From Gnetum montanum (Eukaryota; Streptophyta; Gnetopsida; Gnetales; Gnetaceae): DNA of 64,000 nt. Below are positions 10,723 to 21,187 of this stretch, piece by piece. Made by a program: the position numbers and the translations under genes. Each line of letters opens with the position of its first letter. Position 1 is the first letter of the stretch. Where the stretch lies: assembly GCA_015680685.1 (NCBI GenBank), contig MNCI01034627.1, positions 771,193 through 835,192 on the forward strand, given 5' to 3'. A model generated the notes under the pieces. It ran no database searches. It was not told where the DNA came from and saw only the letters and a program-made list of their open reading frames with translations.

Positions 10723-12190
10723 TGAAACACCCCAAAATTCGAAGGCATTCTTACTTCACCAAGTCTTTCAAAACCGCACAACGCTACAGTAGTTCTTCAG
10801 GAGGAGAATGCTCTTAACTCAGACCAGCCAGTTTAGCAAATTTTCTACTTTGGGTGTAAACAGGCTCTATGGATCATCCTGCCTATCCACCTAAGTAGTC
10901 TTCCCAACCGATAGCTTTCTCAGAAGTGATGCACGAAGTCAGCAGCAGCACTCAAAATGTGCGAAATAATTTAGTAAGTTTTCTAAGTCATAAAGTTTGC
11001 TACGCTACGATACATCTCGCTATGTAGCATAGCAAGTTTTAGAAAGCGATTGCAAAACAAAGTGCCACGCTACGCTACGTAGCATAGCAAAAGTTGAGTA
11101 ATTAGCCCCCTCACCTGACTTCAAGTCCTTCGGCAATGTCTCCTTCCGTCAAAAAGTGGCAAACTTGGTCGACATTAGGCCATGCTTGCTACTATGCTAT
11201 GCTAAGCTACATGGCGCAGTGAGGCGTAGAAATTCTGTGGAGGTTGACAGAAGGCAACTCAAAGTGTGGGATTGACAAGTTCGCAAGTTTCACAATGCAA
11301 AATGGCAAAGTTCACAGATTGGCAATGATTTTGTGACTAGGGCCAGTTGCTACGCTACATAGCGTAGCATAGCATAGCAAGCATACATTGAACAACCAAC
11401 GCGCTTCGAAAGCTTCTGATACATGCAGCGAAACACGTAGCAAGATGCCATACTATGCCACCAAACATGCTACGCTACGAAGCACAGCGAAGCACAATAG
11501 GTGGTTGTGCAACATCAATGAACTTCCCCTAATTGACCATTGCTCTGATAGCACAATTACAGCATGGCAGGTTCATAATTACGGCATGGCAAGCTCGCCC
11601 AATGGTCATGCAGGCAAGTGTAGCGTAGACAAGTCAACATGGGCCCAAGATGCATAGCATCCAAACCGTCCCTTTCACGCGCTCTTAGCCCTATAAATAC
11701 CCCAATGTGCAACATTCAAGGGGTCCTCTTTTTGGTCTTCTTTCCAAATTTCTAGACTTTTGGCAATTGTAATCTGGAACATTGTAAGCTCTCTGTTTGA
11801 CATTGCAAACAGGTAGCATCCCCAGTTGGCATTCTATTCAGCTCTTTCCTACCACCTTGGTAGCATTAAGCATTGTTAATGCTTGAGTCCACATTCAAGC
11901 GCACAGTTGTCTTGCTCTACACATCTTGGTTACTCTCGGGATCTCTACACCTCCCAACACCGTGCAACCAGCTGTATCCACTTTAACAAAGCAAAGTTGT
12001 AGCCTCAAAGTGATGCACTTTTCTAACTGCATTTTTACTTTATTTCTTGCTTGTTATTGCATTTTACATCATTTTTTTCCTGTTATACATTCAAGCATCG
12101 TCTCTTGCAATAAATCCCATTTTTACATTTTCATATGTTGCAAAAGGCTATATAGACACCGACTAAGTCCTTGTCTGATCGACCAGATCA
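10723..12190 (+). repeat. E1 3' LTR
   Basis: Starts TGAAACACCCC after the polypurine tract; the M2 and P3 LTRs also start TGAAACACC. U3 holds clusters of the palindromic word (GCTACGTAGCATAGC type) at about 10997-11098, 11190-11215, 11347-11385 and 11465-11492. A TATA box CTATAAATAC is at 11691. AATAAA lies at about 12111, in R/U5. The right end is placed by the AAGTCCTTG...GATC block shared with the other LTRs; it could run up to about 100 bp further. Confidence 0.7.
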
Positions 12191-12319
12191 TTCAGGGTGC
12201 CCTGTATCCGTCCCATTTAGCATGGCCCTCCCGCAGATATAGGGTCGAGAGTGTCACGACCGACAACCCCTCAGTGTTTCGTTCTAGCTTGCCAACATTT
12301 TCGGTCGCTACATACTTAC

Positions 12320-15300
12320 CTACTCCTAGCAAAAGGAATCAGATCTTCTTTATGCTTGGTGACCTCACCTTTATGGCAGGTTCCCTTGAATGCTCAGCCC
12401 TTCTCACCTTATCCTTGGCCTTCCTGAAAGTCTCCTGAATCAAGCGCTTAGCTCTCCTAATAGTTGTGTGTAGTTTAGGTAGTTCCAATCCCAAGCTATC
12501 ATGCGAGTGGTGGGAACGACTGGCTACACACCCTGTTGTGACGAAGATTGATTCTTCGATGCCTTCGGGTGGATCTTAGGATCTACTGGTGCAAAATAGA
12601 TGATGAATCCAGGGGCGAGACAACTATGAATGATCCCTTAACACATAATGGTTATCTCCATAGACCACTAAGAACTTAGCAAACCTACGAAGATAGCCCG
12701 TGAAAAAGGTAAAGGTAAAGTGGGATTTAGCATCAACATTGGAACGTAGCCTGATGATCTCTCCATGGAGACCTAACCCAAGGAACTGTGCCCAATTGTA
12801 GCACATACCAGTCTCCAAGACTAAGTGCATAACACGTGCAGACTCAACCCCAAGACTTATTGCTTGAGAAAGAGACTTTGGGAACGATCATGCTCTAAAG
12901 AGCGGGTACAGAAAATTTACCTCCGTCAAGCGAGTATTAGCTTGCATGGAAAAACCTTTACGACCCTTTGGTACACCTAGCCAGTCTTCAAGTTCCTTGA
13001 TCACACGGCCTTCTCTAGTTGCTCTATACACCGCCACCTTAGCACCATCCACTAGTACGCCGAAAAGATCGAAAAAGAATTTGGTAGTTAAGTGGAAAGA
13101 CACCTTAACTCCCCAAACTCATGTAGTAAAATAGGAGACATCATCGTTAAAAGAGTTAATGATGGAAACCATTTTGGTCACGGGAACGTTAGGAGTCAAG
13201 GTAGTAAATAGGTCCATCAAGCCCACATCGGTAAGACAGTTGATGATTTGTTCAGGTGCCTTCTTGTGCAGCCACCATTGTGACTCCTCTATCTCTCCAA
13301 ACTTCATAAAGAGAGTGGCCTCAATGCGCCCAAATATGATGGTAACCTCATCAGGGAAAATAGCTGCTGTAGAAAAGACAAAAGAGACATTGAGCAAAAA
13401 ATTAAGATTATGATAAGCAATAATGTAAAAAAGATGAGAACCAAGCCTGGAACACAACCATTTACCATTAGAAAATGGAGTAGGCACACTTGCTGCAGGA
13501 TCAACCATTTGAGAAAAAATGGGCCCATCAGGAGACCAATTCTCATGTAGCCAACCGCAAACTTGACAATGTTCAAAGGCCCTAGAAAATTGCCTAGGAT
13601 AATTGACAATAGCACCCTTGGTTTGATCTAGCACCACAGCATGAAGAGTGGGGTCCATCATAAATGCCTCCAAGGCTGTGCATGCTAAGGCAAGTGTGCT
13701 ATCATCCTCATGCAATCCATGTGCAGCAAAACGGGGCCTACAAAAGAAAAAGTATTCATACATAAACAATGATATAAAGTTAAAGGAACCAAAGTTAATA
13801 CAAGTATAAAAGAGCATACTTGTCTACTCTATACACTATTCCAAGGGGATTTTGGAATAGCGTATGCACACGACAGGCTACAAAAAGTGTGCTACTATTG
13901 TTGTAATAGCTGCAAGACGGCAATCCCCACACATGGGTCAAATGATGTGTAGATCTAGCACCTTCAGGAGTGCCTCCCTTGACTATATATGGTCCCTCAT
14001 CTATGTCAACAATGAAGGCTAGCATGTCTCGTGTTGAACCAGGCAACATGGTCTCAACAATATCATGAGCTAATCGTTCACTTAAGTGAGACCATATGAC
14101 AACATTGAAATTCTGCAAAATAAATGATAAAAATGCACCAACATTTGGACAAAACCATATTACATGAGGCCCGATATGCATGTCATAATGAGGCATTTTC
14201 GGTTCCAAAGGGCCGAACCAAGATAATACACCGATAAGTTCAACCACAAGGAGAAAAGGCTTGAGTCCCCTACATAGAGTCAAAACCTTAGGTAAGTAAT
14301 TTAAAATATAAAAAACATATAAATTAAAAATAGAGTAAAATAAGGCAAATATTTAAACCCAACAAGTAAATAATACCCAACACATGAGACTACCCCATGA
14401 GACAAGGACACTAGTGTTCATTTGGTGTATTTGACGTTCACTAGAGAACATTGAGGTCCATTAGATATTAATTCGTTACAAGCAACATGAAACCAAAATT
14501 CGCAGTAAAAGCATTTAAATTTTTTTTTCCAAGAAACATAGCACCACCAGGTAATGAGCATTCCATAACTCATGCCACCTTGAATAACCCTTCAACCTCC
14601 CCTACAACTCACGCTGCAGAAGCAGCTAACACTGGAAAGTAGCTCCAGCACCAAAAAATTAGTTTTCTCTAGTCAATTTCTTTGGGCACACTCATGCCTA
14701 GGAAAAAATTAATTTTCTCTGGGCGCGCTCACGCCCAAGAAAAAATCAATTTTCTCTGGGCGCACTCACACCCAGGAAAAAATTAGTCTTCTCTGGGACG
14801 CTAACGCCTAGGCACAAAAATGACTCTTTTCTCTGGGCGATCACGCCCTGTCCCTCCCAGACACCTATGCTCCCACTACACCCCGCACCTACCAATAACT
14901 CACAATGAGCTTGCCTTGCAGCACCAGAACTTAAGCCTGACGTGCATTCAAACACCAAATCCTAGACACTCATGTTGCAGGTCACATTGGGTGTCCTACA
15001 TTCCCTTACACTTTCTCTCTGTAGCAGCTCATGACGTGCCCTTCATCTCCCTAAGCTCAACACCAAACTTACCACTCCTCGTGTGCCCTATAACACCGTA
15101 TAAGACCCTCCATCACACTATCCAAATCCCCTTAAACCCCCATGCACACCTTGCAAGACACATTCCTATTCCACTCAATTCCAAAAATAACGTCCTCTCA
15201 ACCTCTGCACTCAACTCACGCCCTTGCCACTCACGCTAGGCATGCCCTAGGTCGCTCATGCTAATTGACCCCCTTCAACGAATAAATGATTTTAAAATAA

Positions 15301-15709
15301 CAAATTTTGTAGGCTTTAGCATGCCTTGGCCATTACTCACATTGCCTATGCTCACGCCATCATCACAAATAGTGACAACAAAAAAATGGCAAGCTCCAAA
15401 ACCCCAGTAACGTCCCTGACGCTTGAAATTTAAAGCAAAAGGAAATCTATGATATAAAACCCCAAAATCCAGCAAAATTTTTACTTTAAAACCACAACAA
15501 AAGTGGCAACCCTGATGGCTCACGTTGCACTCACGCTATGATCAAATGACATCAAGAACATAAAAGAAAACATACCTGCGTAGGGTCCCCATCCATAATG
15601 AAATCCTGGATTGAGGAAGACGTTGGAGCAGTTCTTCGCTCTCCTCTATGAATGACAAGTTAGCCTACTTCTTACCCTTTCCTTGGCTTGATTTCTCTTT
15701 CCCCTTCAT
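12320..15709 (-). pseudogene. Antisense gene B: spliced FCP1/NIF-like protein (relic, 3' truncated)
   Basis: Proposed exons: 15709-15576 (MKGKEKSSQGKGKK, basic, donor CAG|GTATGT), 14269-13820, 13737-13466, 13366-about 12320. Joining 15576 to 14269, 13820 to 13737 and 13466 to 13366 keeps the frame each time. Exon 2 aligns with the FCP1/NIF-like domain: FLLVVELIGVL at motif I (Asp pair absent), FNVVIWSHLSERLAHDIVE, and YYNNSSTLF before the NP motif, where DD is lost. Exon 3 carries LACTALEAFMMDP, like the region following the HAD core in plant FCP1-like proteins. Exon 4 contains FFFDLFGVLVD and a basic end, then stops near the E1 LTR; exons 5-8 are absent. This is the best-preserved copy of exons 2-3. 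Confidence 0.75.
14656..14850. repeat. Tandem hairpin units in intron 1 of gene B
   Basis: Four or five units of about 40-50 bp, each an inverted repeat: TTTTCTCTGGGCG, a short loop with CTCAC, then CGCCCAAGAAAAAA. Arms pair over roughly 12 bp. The loop carries the E2 word. The rest of 14294-15575 is AT-rich intron with scattered CTCACGCT words and no coding sign. Confidence 0.7.
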
Positions 15710-16077
15710 TGTTGTGGCCACTCACGAAGTCGCTCACACTCTGTATTGTGATCACGCTGCTTGCTCACGTTGCTCACACTATGGAAGTTTGCTCACGTTG
15801 GTCATGTCGTTGCTCTCCCAACAAAGACACAAATGACATTCATTCACTTTGAAACTTTTTTAACCCCCGTTGTTCACACATTTTATTTTATTTCATTTTC
15901 ATCTGTGTTATGACTATTTGCTTTATTTTTTCTATCTTTCATTATGATTATATTTTGTTGCAGTCTTATTTTTTACAATCCAAAAAAAGAGAAGAATCTC
16001 TTACAAATTAATTATTTACACAAAAATTCGGTAGTTAATAGTACTATATACACCTACATGTAACAAAAAAAATAGCA

Positions 16078-16125
16078 AGGATATCACTGGCCTAGTATGG
16101 CCTAAAACTGTCATTACATTCCACA
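16078..16125 (+). repeat. Array 2 of E2, reduced to about one unit
   Basis: GGCCTAGTATGGCCTAAAAC followed by TGTCATTACA is the only clear unit between gene B and the RT exon. 15710-16077 on its left is AT-rich with CTCACGTT words and no coding sign; the candidate acceptor TTGGTAG|G at 16213-16220 follows on the right. Confidence 0.55.
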
Positions 16126-16229
16126 ATTTCGTTAGACTAATCATGTGAAACTCATCTACATTTAAAACCTTCTTCATCAAGAAAATGTTGCTCACTTTGT
16201 GCCCTATTTAAATTGGTAGGAGCAACACC

Positions 16230-19200
16230 ATGGCAACCAAGAATAACTTATCAACATTTTCTCTCAATGGACCACATGGAGAAGTAACCAGGACAATCAA
16301 TATATAATCTTTGGATCTAGACCCATTCGCTTACACAAATTTAATAGCATCCACTCAAGAAATTTTGGACTGAACTAAAAACATGATGAGGACTCTAGAT
16401 CTAGAGGCCGATAATATCACTGAAGATCCTCTTACTAAAGTGTCTATTACCACTTCCAGTGATAAAACTAGAACATGAAAATTAAGTGCCTTACTAGACA
16501 CACAACTCGCTAGTGATATCACTCAGGTTTTAAAAGATAACATAGAGATGTTTGCATGGTTCTATACTGACATGCTAGGGTTGGACCCTTGAATCATCCA
16601 ACATAACATCATCCTTGATGAAAAAATTAAACTAGTGAAACAAAAGGCACGAAAGGTTAGACCTGAGGTAGCATTAGTAGTCTGTGATGAAATCACAAAG
16701 CTCTACCAAGCTGGTTTCATCCAGGCTGTTGAATATTCTGACTGGATATTAAACATTGTTGTAGTCCCTAAGAAAAATGGTAGTATATGCATATGCATTA
16801 ACTTCCGAGATCTCAACACAGCCACTATAAAGGATAACTTCCCGCTACCCAGCATCGATCAACTCATTAACACAACTGCTGGGCATGCATTGTTATCCTT
16901 TATGGATGGATTTTCGAGGTACAACCAAATAAGAATCAATCCAAAGCATCAACTCAGAAAAACCTTCATGACACCTTGGGGTACATTCTGCTATACAATT
17001 ATGTTGTTCGGACTTAAGAATGCAAGTGCTACGTATCAACGAGCAATGACATACATATTTAGCGATTACATGCTTGATTTGCTCAACGATTATGTTGATG
17101 ACATTGCAATTAAATCTAAAATAACCAAATAGCATGCAAAAGATTTGGACTTAGTGCTTAAACGTTGTCTTAAACATGACCTTAGACTCAACCCAAAGAA
17201 GTGTGTCTTTGGTGTTAAAACAGGCAAAATGCTTGGCTTCGTAGTCTCCAAAATAAGGATATGACTAGACCCCAATAAGGTTAAAGCAATAACTAGTATG
17301 CAATCACCTAGGAACCTTACTGAATTATGTGGTCTACAAGGTAGACTACAATTCATTAGACACTTTATCGCAAAACTAACGGATAATTTAAAACCCATGC
17401 AGCACTTACTACGAAAGAATGTGCATTTGCCAGGAAGCATTTGAAAACATAAAAATGGAGCTGGCTCAATTGCCAATAGTTCATCCCCCGCAAAGCCATA
17501 AACCTTTTTACATCTTCCTCGCAACATCTGATACATCTATTGCTTCCATGCTTTGCCAAAAATCAGAGGATGGAATCGAGATCCCTATTTACTATTTAAA
17601 CCATGCCTTAATTGCCTACGAACAATGATACAATGATGTAGAGAGATCATGTCTTGCCCTGGTCTTTTCCTTGAAGAAGTGGCAACATTATCTCTTTTGT
17701 AACCAAGTCTATATCATTTGCAAAGATAGTGTGCTTAGAGTTATCACTAACAACATCTATGAATCAAGTAGGATAGCTAGATGGAAAGCGATAATCGGTG
17801 AGTTTGACCTATGCTATGTAACTCAATCCTCCACTAGAGGTCAAGCAGTAGTCAATCAATTGACCACTTCACCAACACAAGATCAAGTGACAATCAATCC
17901 TAAATTCCCTGATGAAAGCGTTAACAGCATCAACACTATGCCTGATAACTACGATGCAATCCTTTACTTCGATGGAGCTTCAACTTCCCAAAGAGGAAGC
18001 GCTACAGCCATCATAACATATCCCTTTGGAGAAATTTGATCCTTTTCCTATCGACTAACCTTCCCTTGTACCAACAAAATGGCAAAGTACGAAGGTCTTC
18101 TTAGAGGTCTTATAGCAACACTAACTTTAGGAATCACATGTCTTGTAGTTCAAGGTGACTCACAGTTAGTAATCAATTAAGTCACAGAGGTTTACGCATG
18201 CAAGGCTTCTCATTTGCAACCATACTATGACTTGACTAAACACTTGCTAAAATAATTGATCAACGTAGATATGCAACATATTCCTAGGAATGAAAATACG
18301 ATTGCCGATGCACTTGCTACACTAGCCTTCAACATGACACATGAGATGTTCCATGCGTTGCCTAGTTCTATAACAAATTGTGCCAAACCTATAATCGACG
18401 CTCTCGACAAAATACCCATAGCGTCTGTCAGCACTACACAGGCAATAGAATGGTATGATGACATAAAAGAGTACCTTCTACAAGGCAAGCTGCCACAACA
18501 TTTGATGAGTGCTCAAAAGGACGTAGTGCGAAAACGCTCCCAGAAATATGCATTAATTGGAGACACATTATGTTGCAAATCCTATGAAGGCATTCTGTTA
18601 GTGTGCGTTAATAGCATCAATAGTCAAACAATCGTGGAATAGGTTCACAAAGGACTTTGCGAAGAGCATATAGCACCCAAAGCAATGGCAACAAAAATTA
18701 GATGTTTGGGCTACTACTGGCCACACATGGAGTACGATTGCTTCTCCAGGGCTAGAAAATGCAACATCTGCCAAAGGCAAGATAACCAAATACATGTGCC
18801 ACCTAATGAGTTGCATATGGCACAAATCACATGGCCATTCCAAAAATGGGGATTAGACATCATTGGGCTAATAACACCACCATCTTCAGTAGGACATAGC
18901 TTCATCATCACTGCAACCGAATACTTCACAAAATGGGTAGAAGTTATCCCCCTTAGGAAAACCACATCTAAACATGTTTGCAATTTCATATTAGAAAACA
19001 TCGTGACCCGCTTTGGTATCCCGATGATCATAGTCACCGATAATGGGCAACAGTTCAGCAATATGGATACTAAAAGCTTCTGTGAAAGCCTAGGTATTAA
19101 ACACTAGTTTTCATCACCATATTACCCACAAAGCAATGGCCAAGTGGAGTCTATGGACAAAACGATCATCATGGTGCTTAAAAAGATGTTGAATTAGAGC

Positions 19201-19689
19201 AAGAGACGATGGCATGAGCTGTTAATCTACGCGTTATGGGCATACCGAACAACACATCGAATGTCCATAGGTAAAACACCATATAGCCTTGTATACGGGT
19301 CTGAAGCTATGTTACCTTTGGAGTTACAGGTTCCCTCGTTGCGGATAACGCTCTCTAGCCTCCTCAATGGAAGCTAGAACAACGAGCTACACATTGTTGA
19401 CCTCGACTCAGTGGAAGAGGAAAGGGCACGAGCGCTTGATCAAATCGAATGGTATCAGAGACAGCAAGGACGACATCATCAACATAATCCACATAAGCAG
19501 CTGATCAAGAAAGGTGACCTAGTTCTCAAGGCGGTCTGCGAACACTCAAAAAAATTCTTAGCTAACTGGGAAGGGCCTTACTTAGTCACCAAGGCATATG
19601 ATAACGGGGCATTCAAACTCGTCGACATGGATGAAAATGAGTTCACCAATCCTACAAATCACATGTACCTGAAACCATACTACGTTTGA
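16230..19689 (+). pseudogene. pol: E2 pol: RT-RNase H-aRNase H-integrase polyprotein (relic)
   Basis: Better preserved than E1. From ATG at 16230 it shares NLS...GPHG with E1, then FRDLNTATIKDNFPLPSIDQL (16803) and an intact YVDD (about 17091). A small deletion near 17420 removes a few codons and shifts the frame. RNase H runs to about 17880, archaeal-type RNase H has YFDGAST (17965) and NTIADALA (about 18295), the integrase finger ends CNICQR (about 18775), and the core shows the D-D-E set: GLDIIG (18850), TDNGQQF (19036), NGQVES (19138). The end is NWEGPY then YLKPYYV. About ten stops interrupt it, at places where E1 has Gln or Arg in several cases. Confidence 0.92.
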
Positions 19690-19704
19690 TGAGCTTAAGG
19701 TATG

Positions 19705-20000
19705 TTTTGGTCCTGGCATCATGACCTAAAACTAATACCACAAAATAGTCCTGGAGCTATGACTTAAAACTAGCACCACAGAATGTCCTGACGTCATGAT
19801 CTATCCGGTATGACACTAAACTACCACGCTTGTCCTCCAGAGTCCACTAAGACTATAAACTAGCTTGCCTCTTCATAGTTCGCTATGACTATAAACTAGC
19901 ACTGCACCATCTGCTATGACAATAAACTGACGACGTCCAAAGGATTATGATGTGAAACTAATCCATAATAGTCCGCTAAGACTACAAACTGGTGACATCA
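19705..20000 (+). repeat. Module-boundary array 3 of E2
   Basis: Begins within about 20 bases of the pol stop. Roughly eight degenerate units carry ATGACYTAAAACTAGCAC, ATGACACTAAACTA or AAGACTATAAACTAGC, spaced 30-45 bp. Same position as array 3 of E1, M1 and M2. Confidence 0.8.
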
Positions 20001-21187
20001 TCAACAACCTGGCATCATTTAAAAAGACCTGTTACTACAATCAGCTGTATGTGCTCACCAAAAACCTACCGCATGACCTGTCACATGGACCTTGATAAAA
20101 ATAATGTTGTTCAAGATTTTGTTTTCCTTGAAACTCCTCATATGGCTCCACTCCATCAGCTAAATTCAAGTTTAAAGTATTTAGCTAATTGACTCATTTG
20201 TGTTTTTTCTTATCTTCTTGGATTTGTGTTTGCAGGATGACATGCTTGAGGCGTTCGTGCACAGATGCACTTCATCATGATGACAGGGTATCACATTCTT
20301 CCTGATGCACGCAACTGGGTTAAGCAATCCATTCATAAGTACATTCCCTACTCCTGATACATTCCCTATTCCCCATCATGTCCCATTATCCTATTCAATT
20401 ACATCCCCTAGATACATTGCATCCTACTCACCTGAAGCTCTTGATACACTATTGCACACTGTGATTCTCTATGTAGTTGCAACGCAAAACATAGTACATG
20501 GTTTATGGTACAAATGTAAGTGCATGAGCATGAGCATAGCACTAAAAGCAAGCTCTTTCAAAAAGACCAAAGAAAAAAAGAGAAAAATAAAAGAAAAAGA
20601 AAGACAAAATAAAGCAAAAACGAAAGAAAAAAAAAGAAAAGGAACAAAAAGGTCAAAGAGAAGAATGCCCGAAAAGGGTCTTCATGACCCCGTTGACATC
20701 ATGGACTAAAGACCATTGGCTCTTCTCCTACAAGCCTCAAGCGAGAAGGCAATTATCTTGGAAAAACACTCGTGTCTCAAATTCTCATGTTGCACATCAT
20801 CGCGTGGCTTTGGCTGTTTACAACGGGATCCTTTAAACATGACACAAGGGTTCCATTTCTCCAAAGAACGCACCTCATATGCCTTGGTTCCAAGTCTGCT
20901 ATATATTGGCTGTTGACAAGGACCAAAATCTCACTCATTCACATGAGAGCATTTCTCTCCTGTAGTTCAAACAATGACACCCTTTGATCAATCCCTAATC
21001 CCCTAGTTACAACATTCTTTCCTTAAACTAAATTTTCCTCAATCCAGTGTACTTTTGAACATGGGGTGATGACATCCAGCCATGGGTCGATGGATAATGC
21101 ATGGTACTATGTCGATCGTGGTGTTTTGTACTTCTTTGTTGACGCCTCTTGGGTGAATTCCTCCAAACTTCAACAAAGACAGGCTAA
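20001..21187 (+). other. E2 3' untranslated region with purine-rich block and polypurine tract
   Basis: No supported gene. 20565-20665 is a strongly A-rich purine block that gives an artificial Lys-rich open frame. AACAAAGACAGG at about 21171-21183 directly before the LTR start is the likely polypurine tract. Confidence 0.55.

Larger units (their letters stand above)
1..12190 (+). mobile_element. E1: Tat/Ogre-like Ty3/gypsy retrotransposon, 5' end outside window
   Basis: A plus-strand element read from its middle to its 3' LTR: array 1, antisense gene A, array 2, pol, array 3, 3' untranslated region with polypurine tract, LTR. Its 5' LTR, gag and protease would lie left of base 1. The word GTAGCATAGCAA and its palindromic partner recur both in the introns of antisense gene A and in the LTR, which ties the two ends to one element. 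It keeps more CpG than M1/M2, suggesting a younger age. The 3' LTR abuts exon 4 of antisense gene B, so E1 probably inserted into E2. Confidence 0.8.

Noticed and set aside
11926-12438. 170-codon open frame
   Set aside because: It spans the end of the E1 LTR and runs antisense through exon 4 of gene B; a shadow frame.
16230-19689. Endogenous pararetrovirus as source of the RT/RNase H
   Set aside because: Integrase, a second RNase H, LTRs with polypurine tracts and a putative primer binding site are present; no movement or coat protein is seen.
5920-19689. E1 and E2 as gag-less elements depending on gag-only partners such as P3
   Set aside because: M2 shows gag-PR and pol in one element; the lack in E1 is due to the window edge and in E2 to the E1 insertion.
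20305-20709. Lys-rich 134-codon frame (KKRK repeats), like a nuclear protein
   Set aside because: The Lys run is the translation of an A-rich purine block in the E2 3' untranslated region; there is no counterpart elsewhere.
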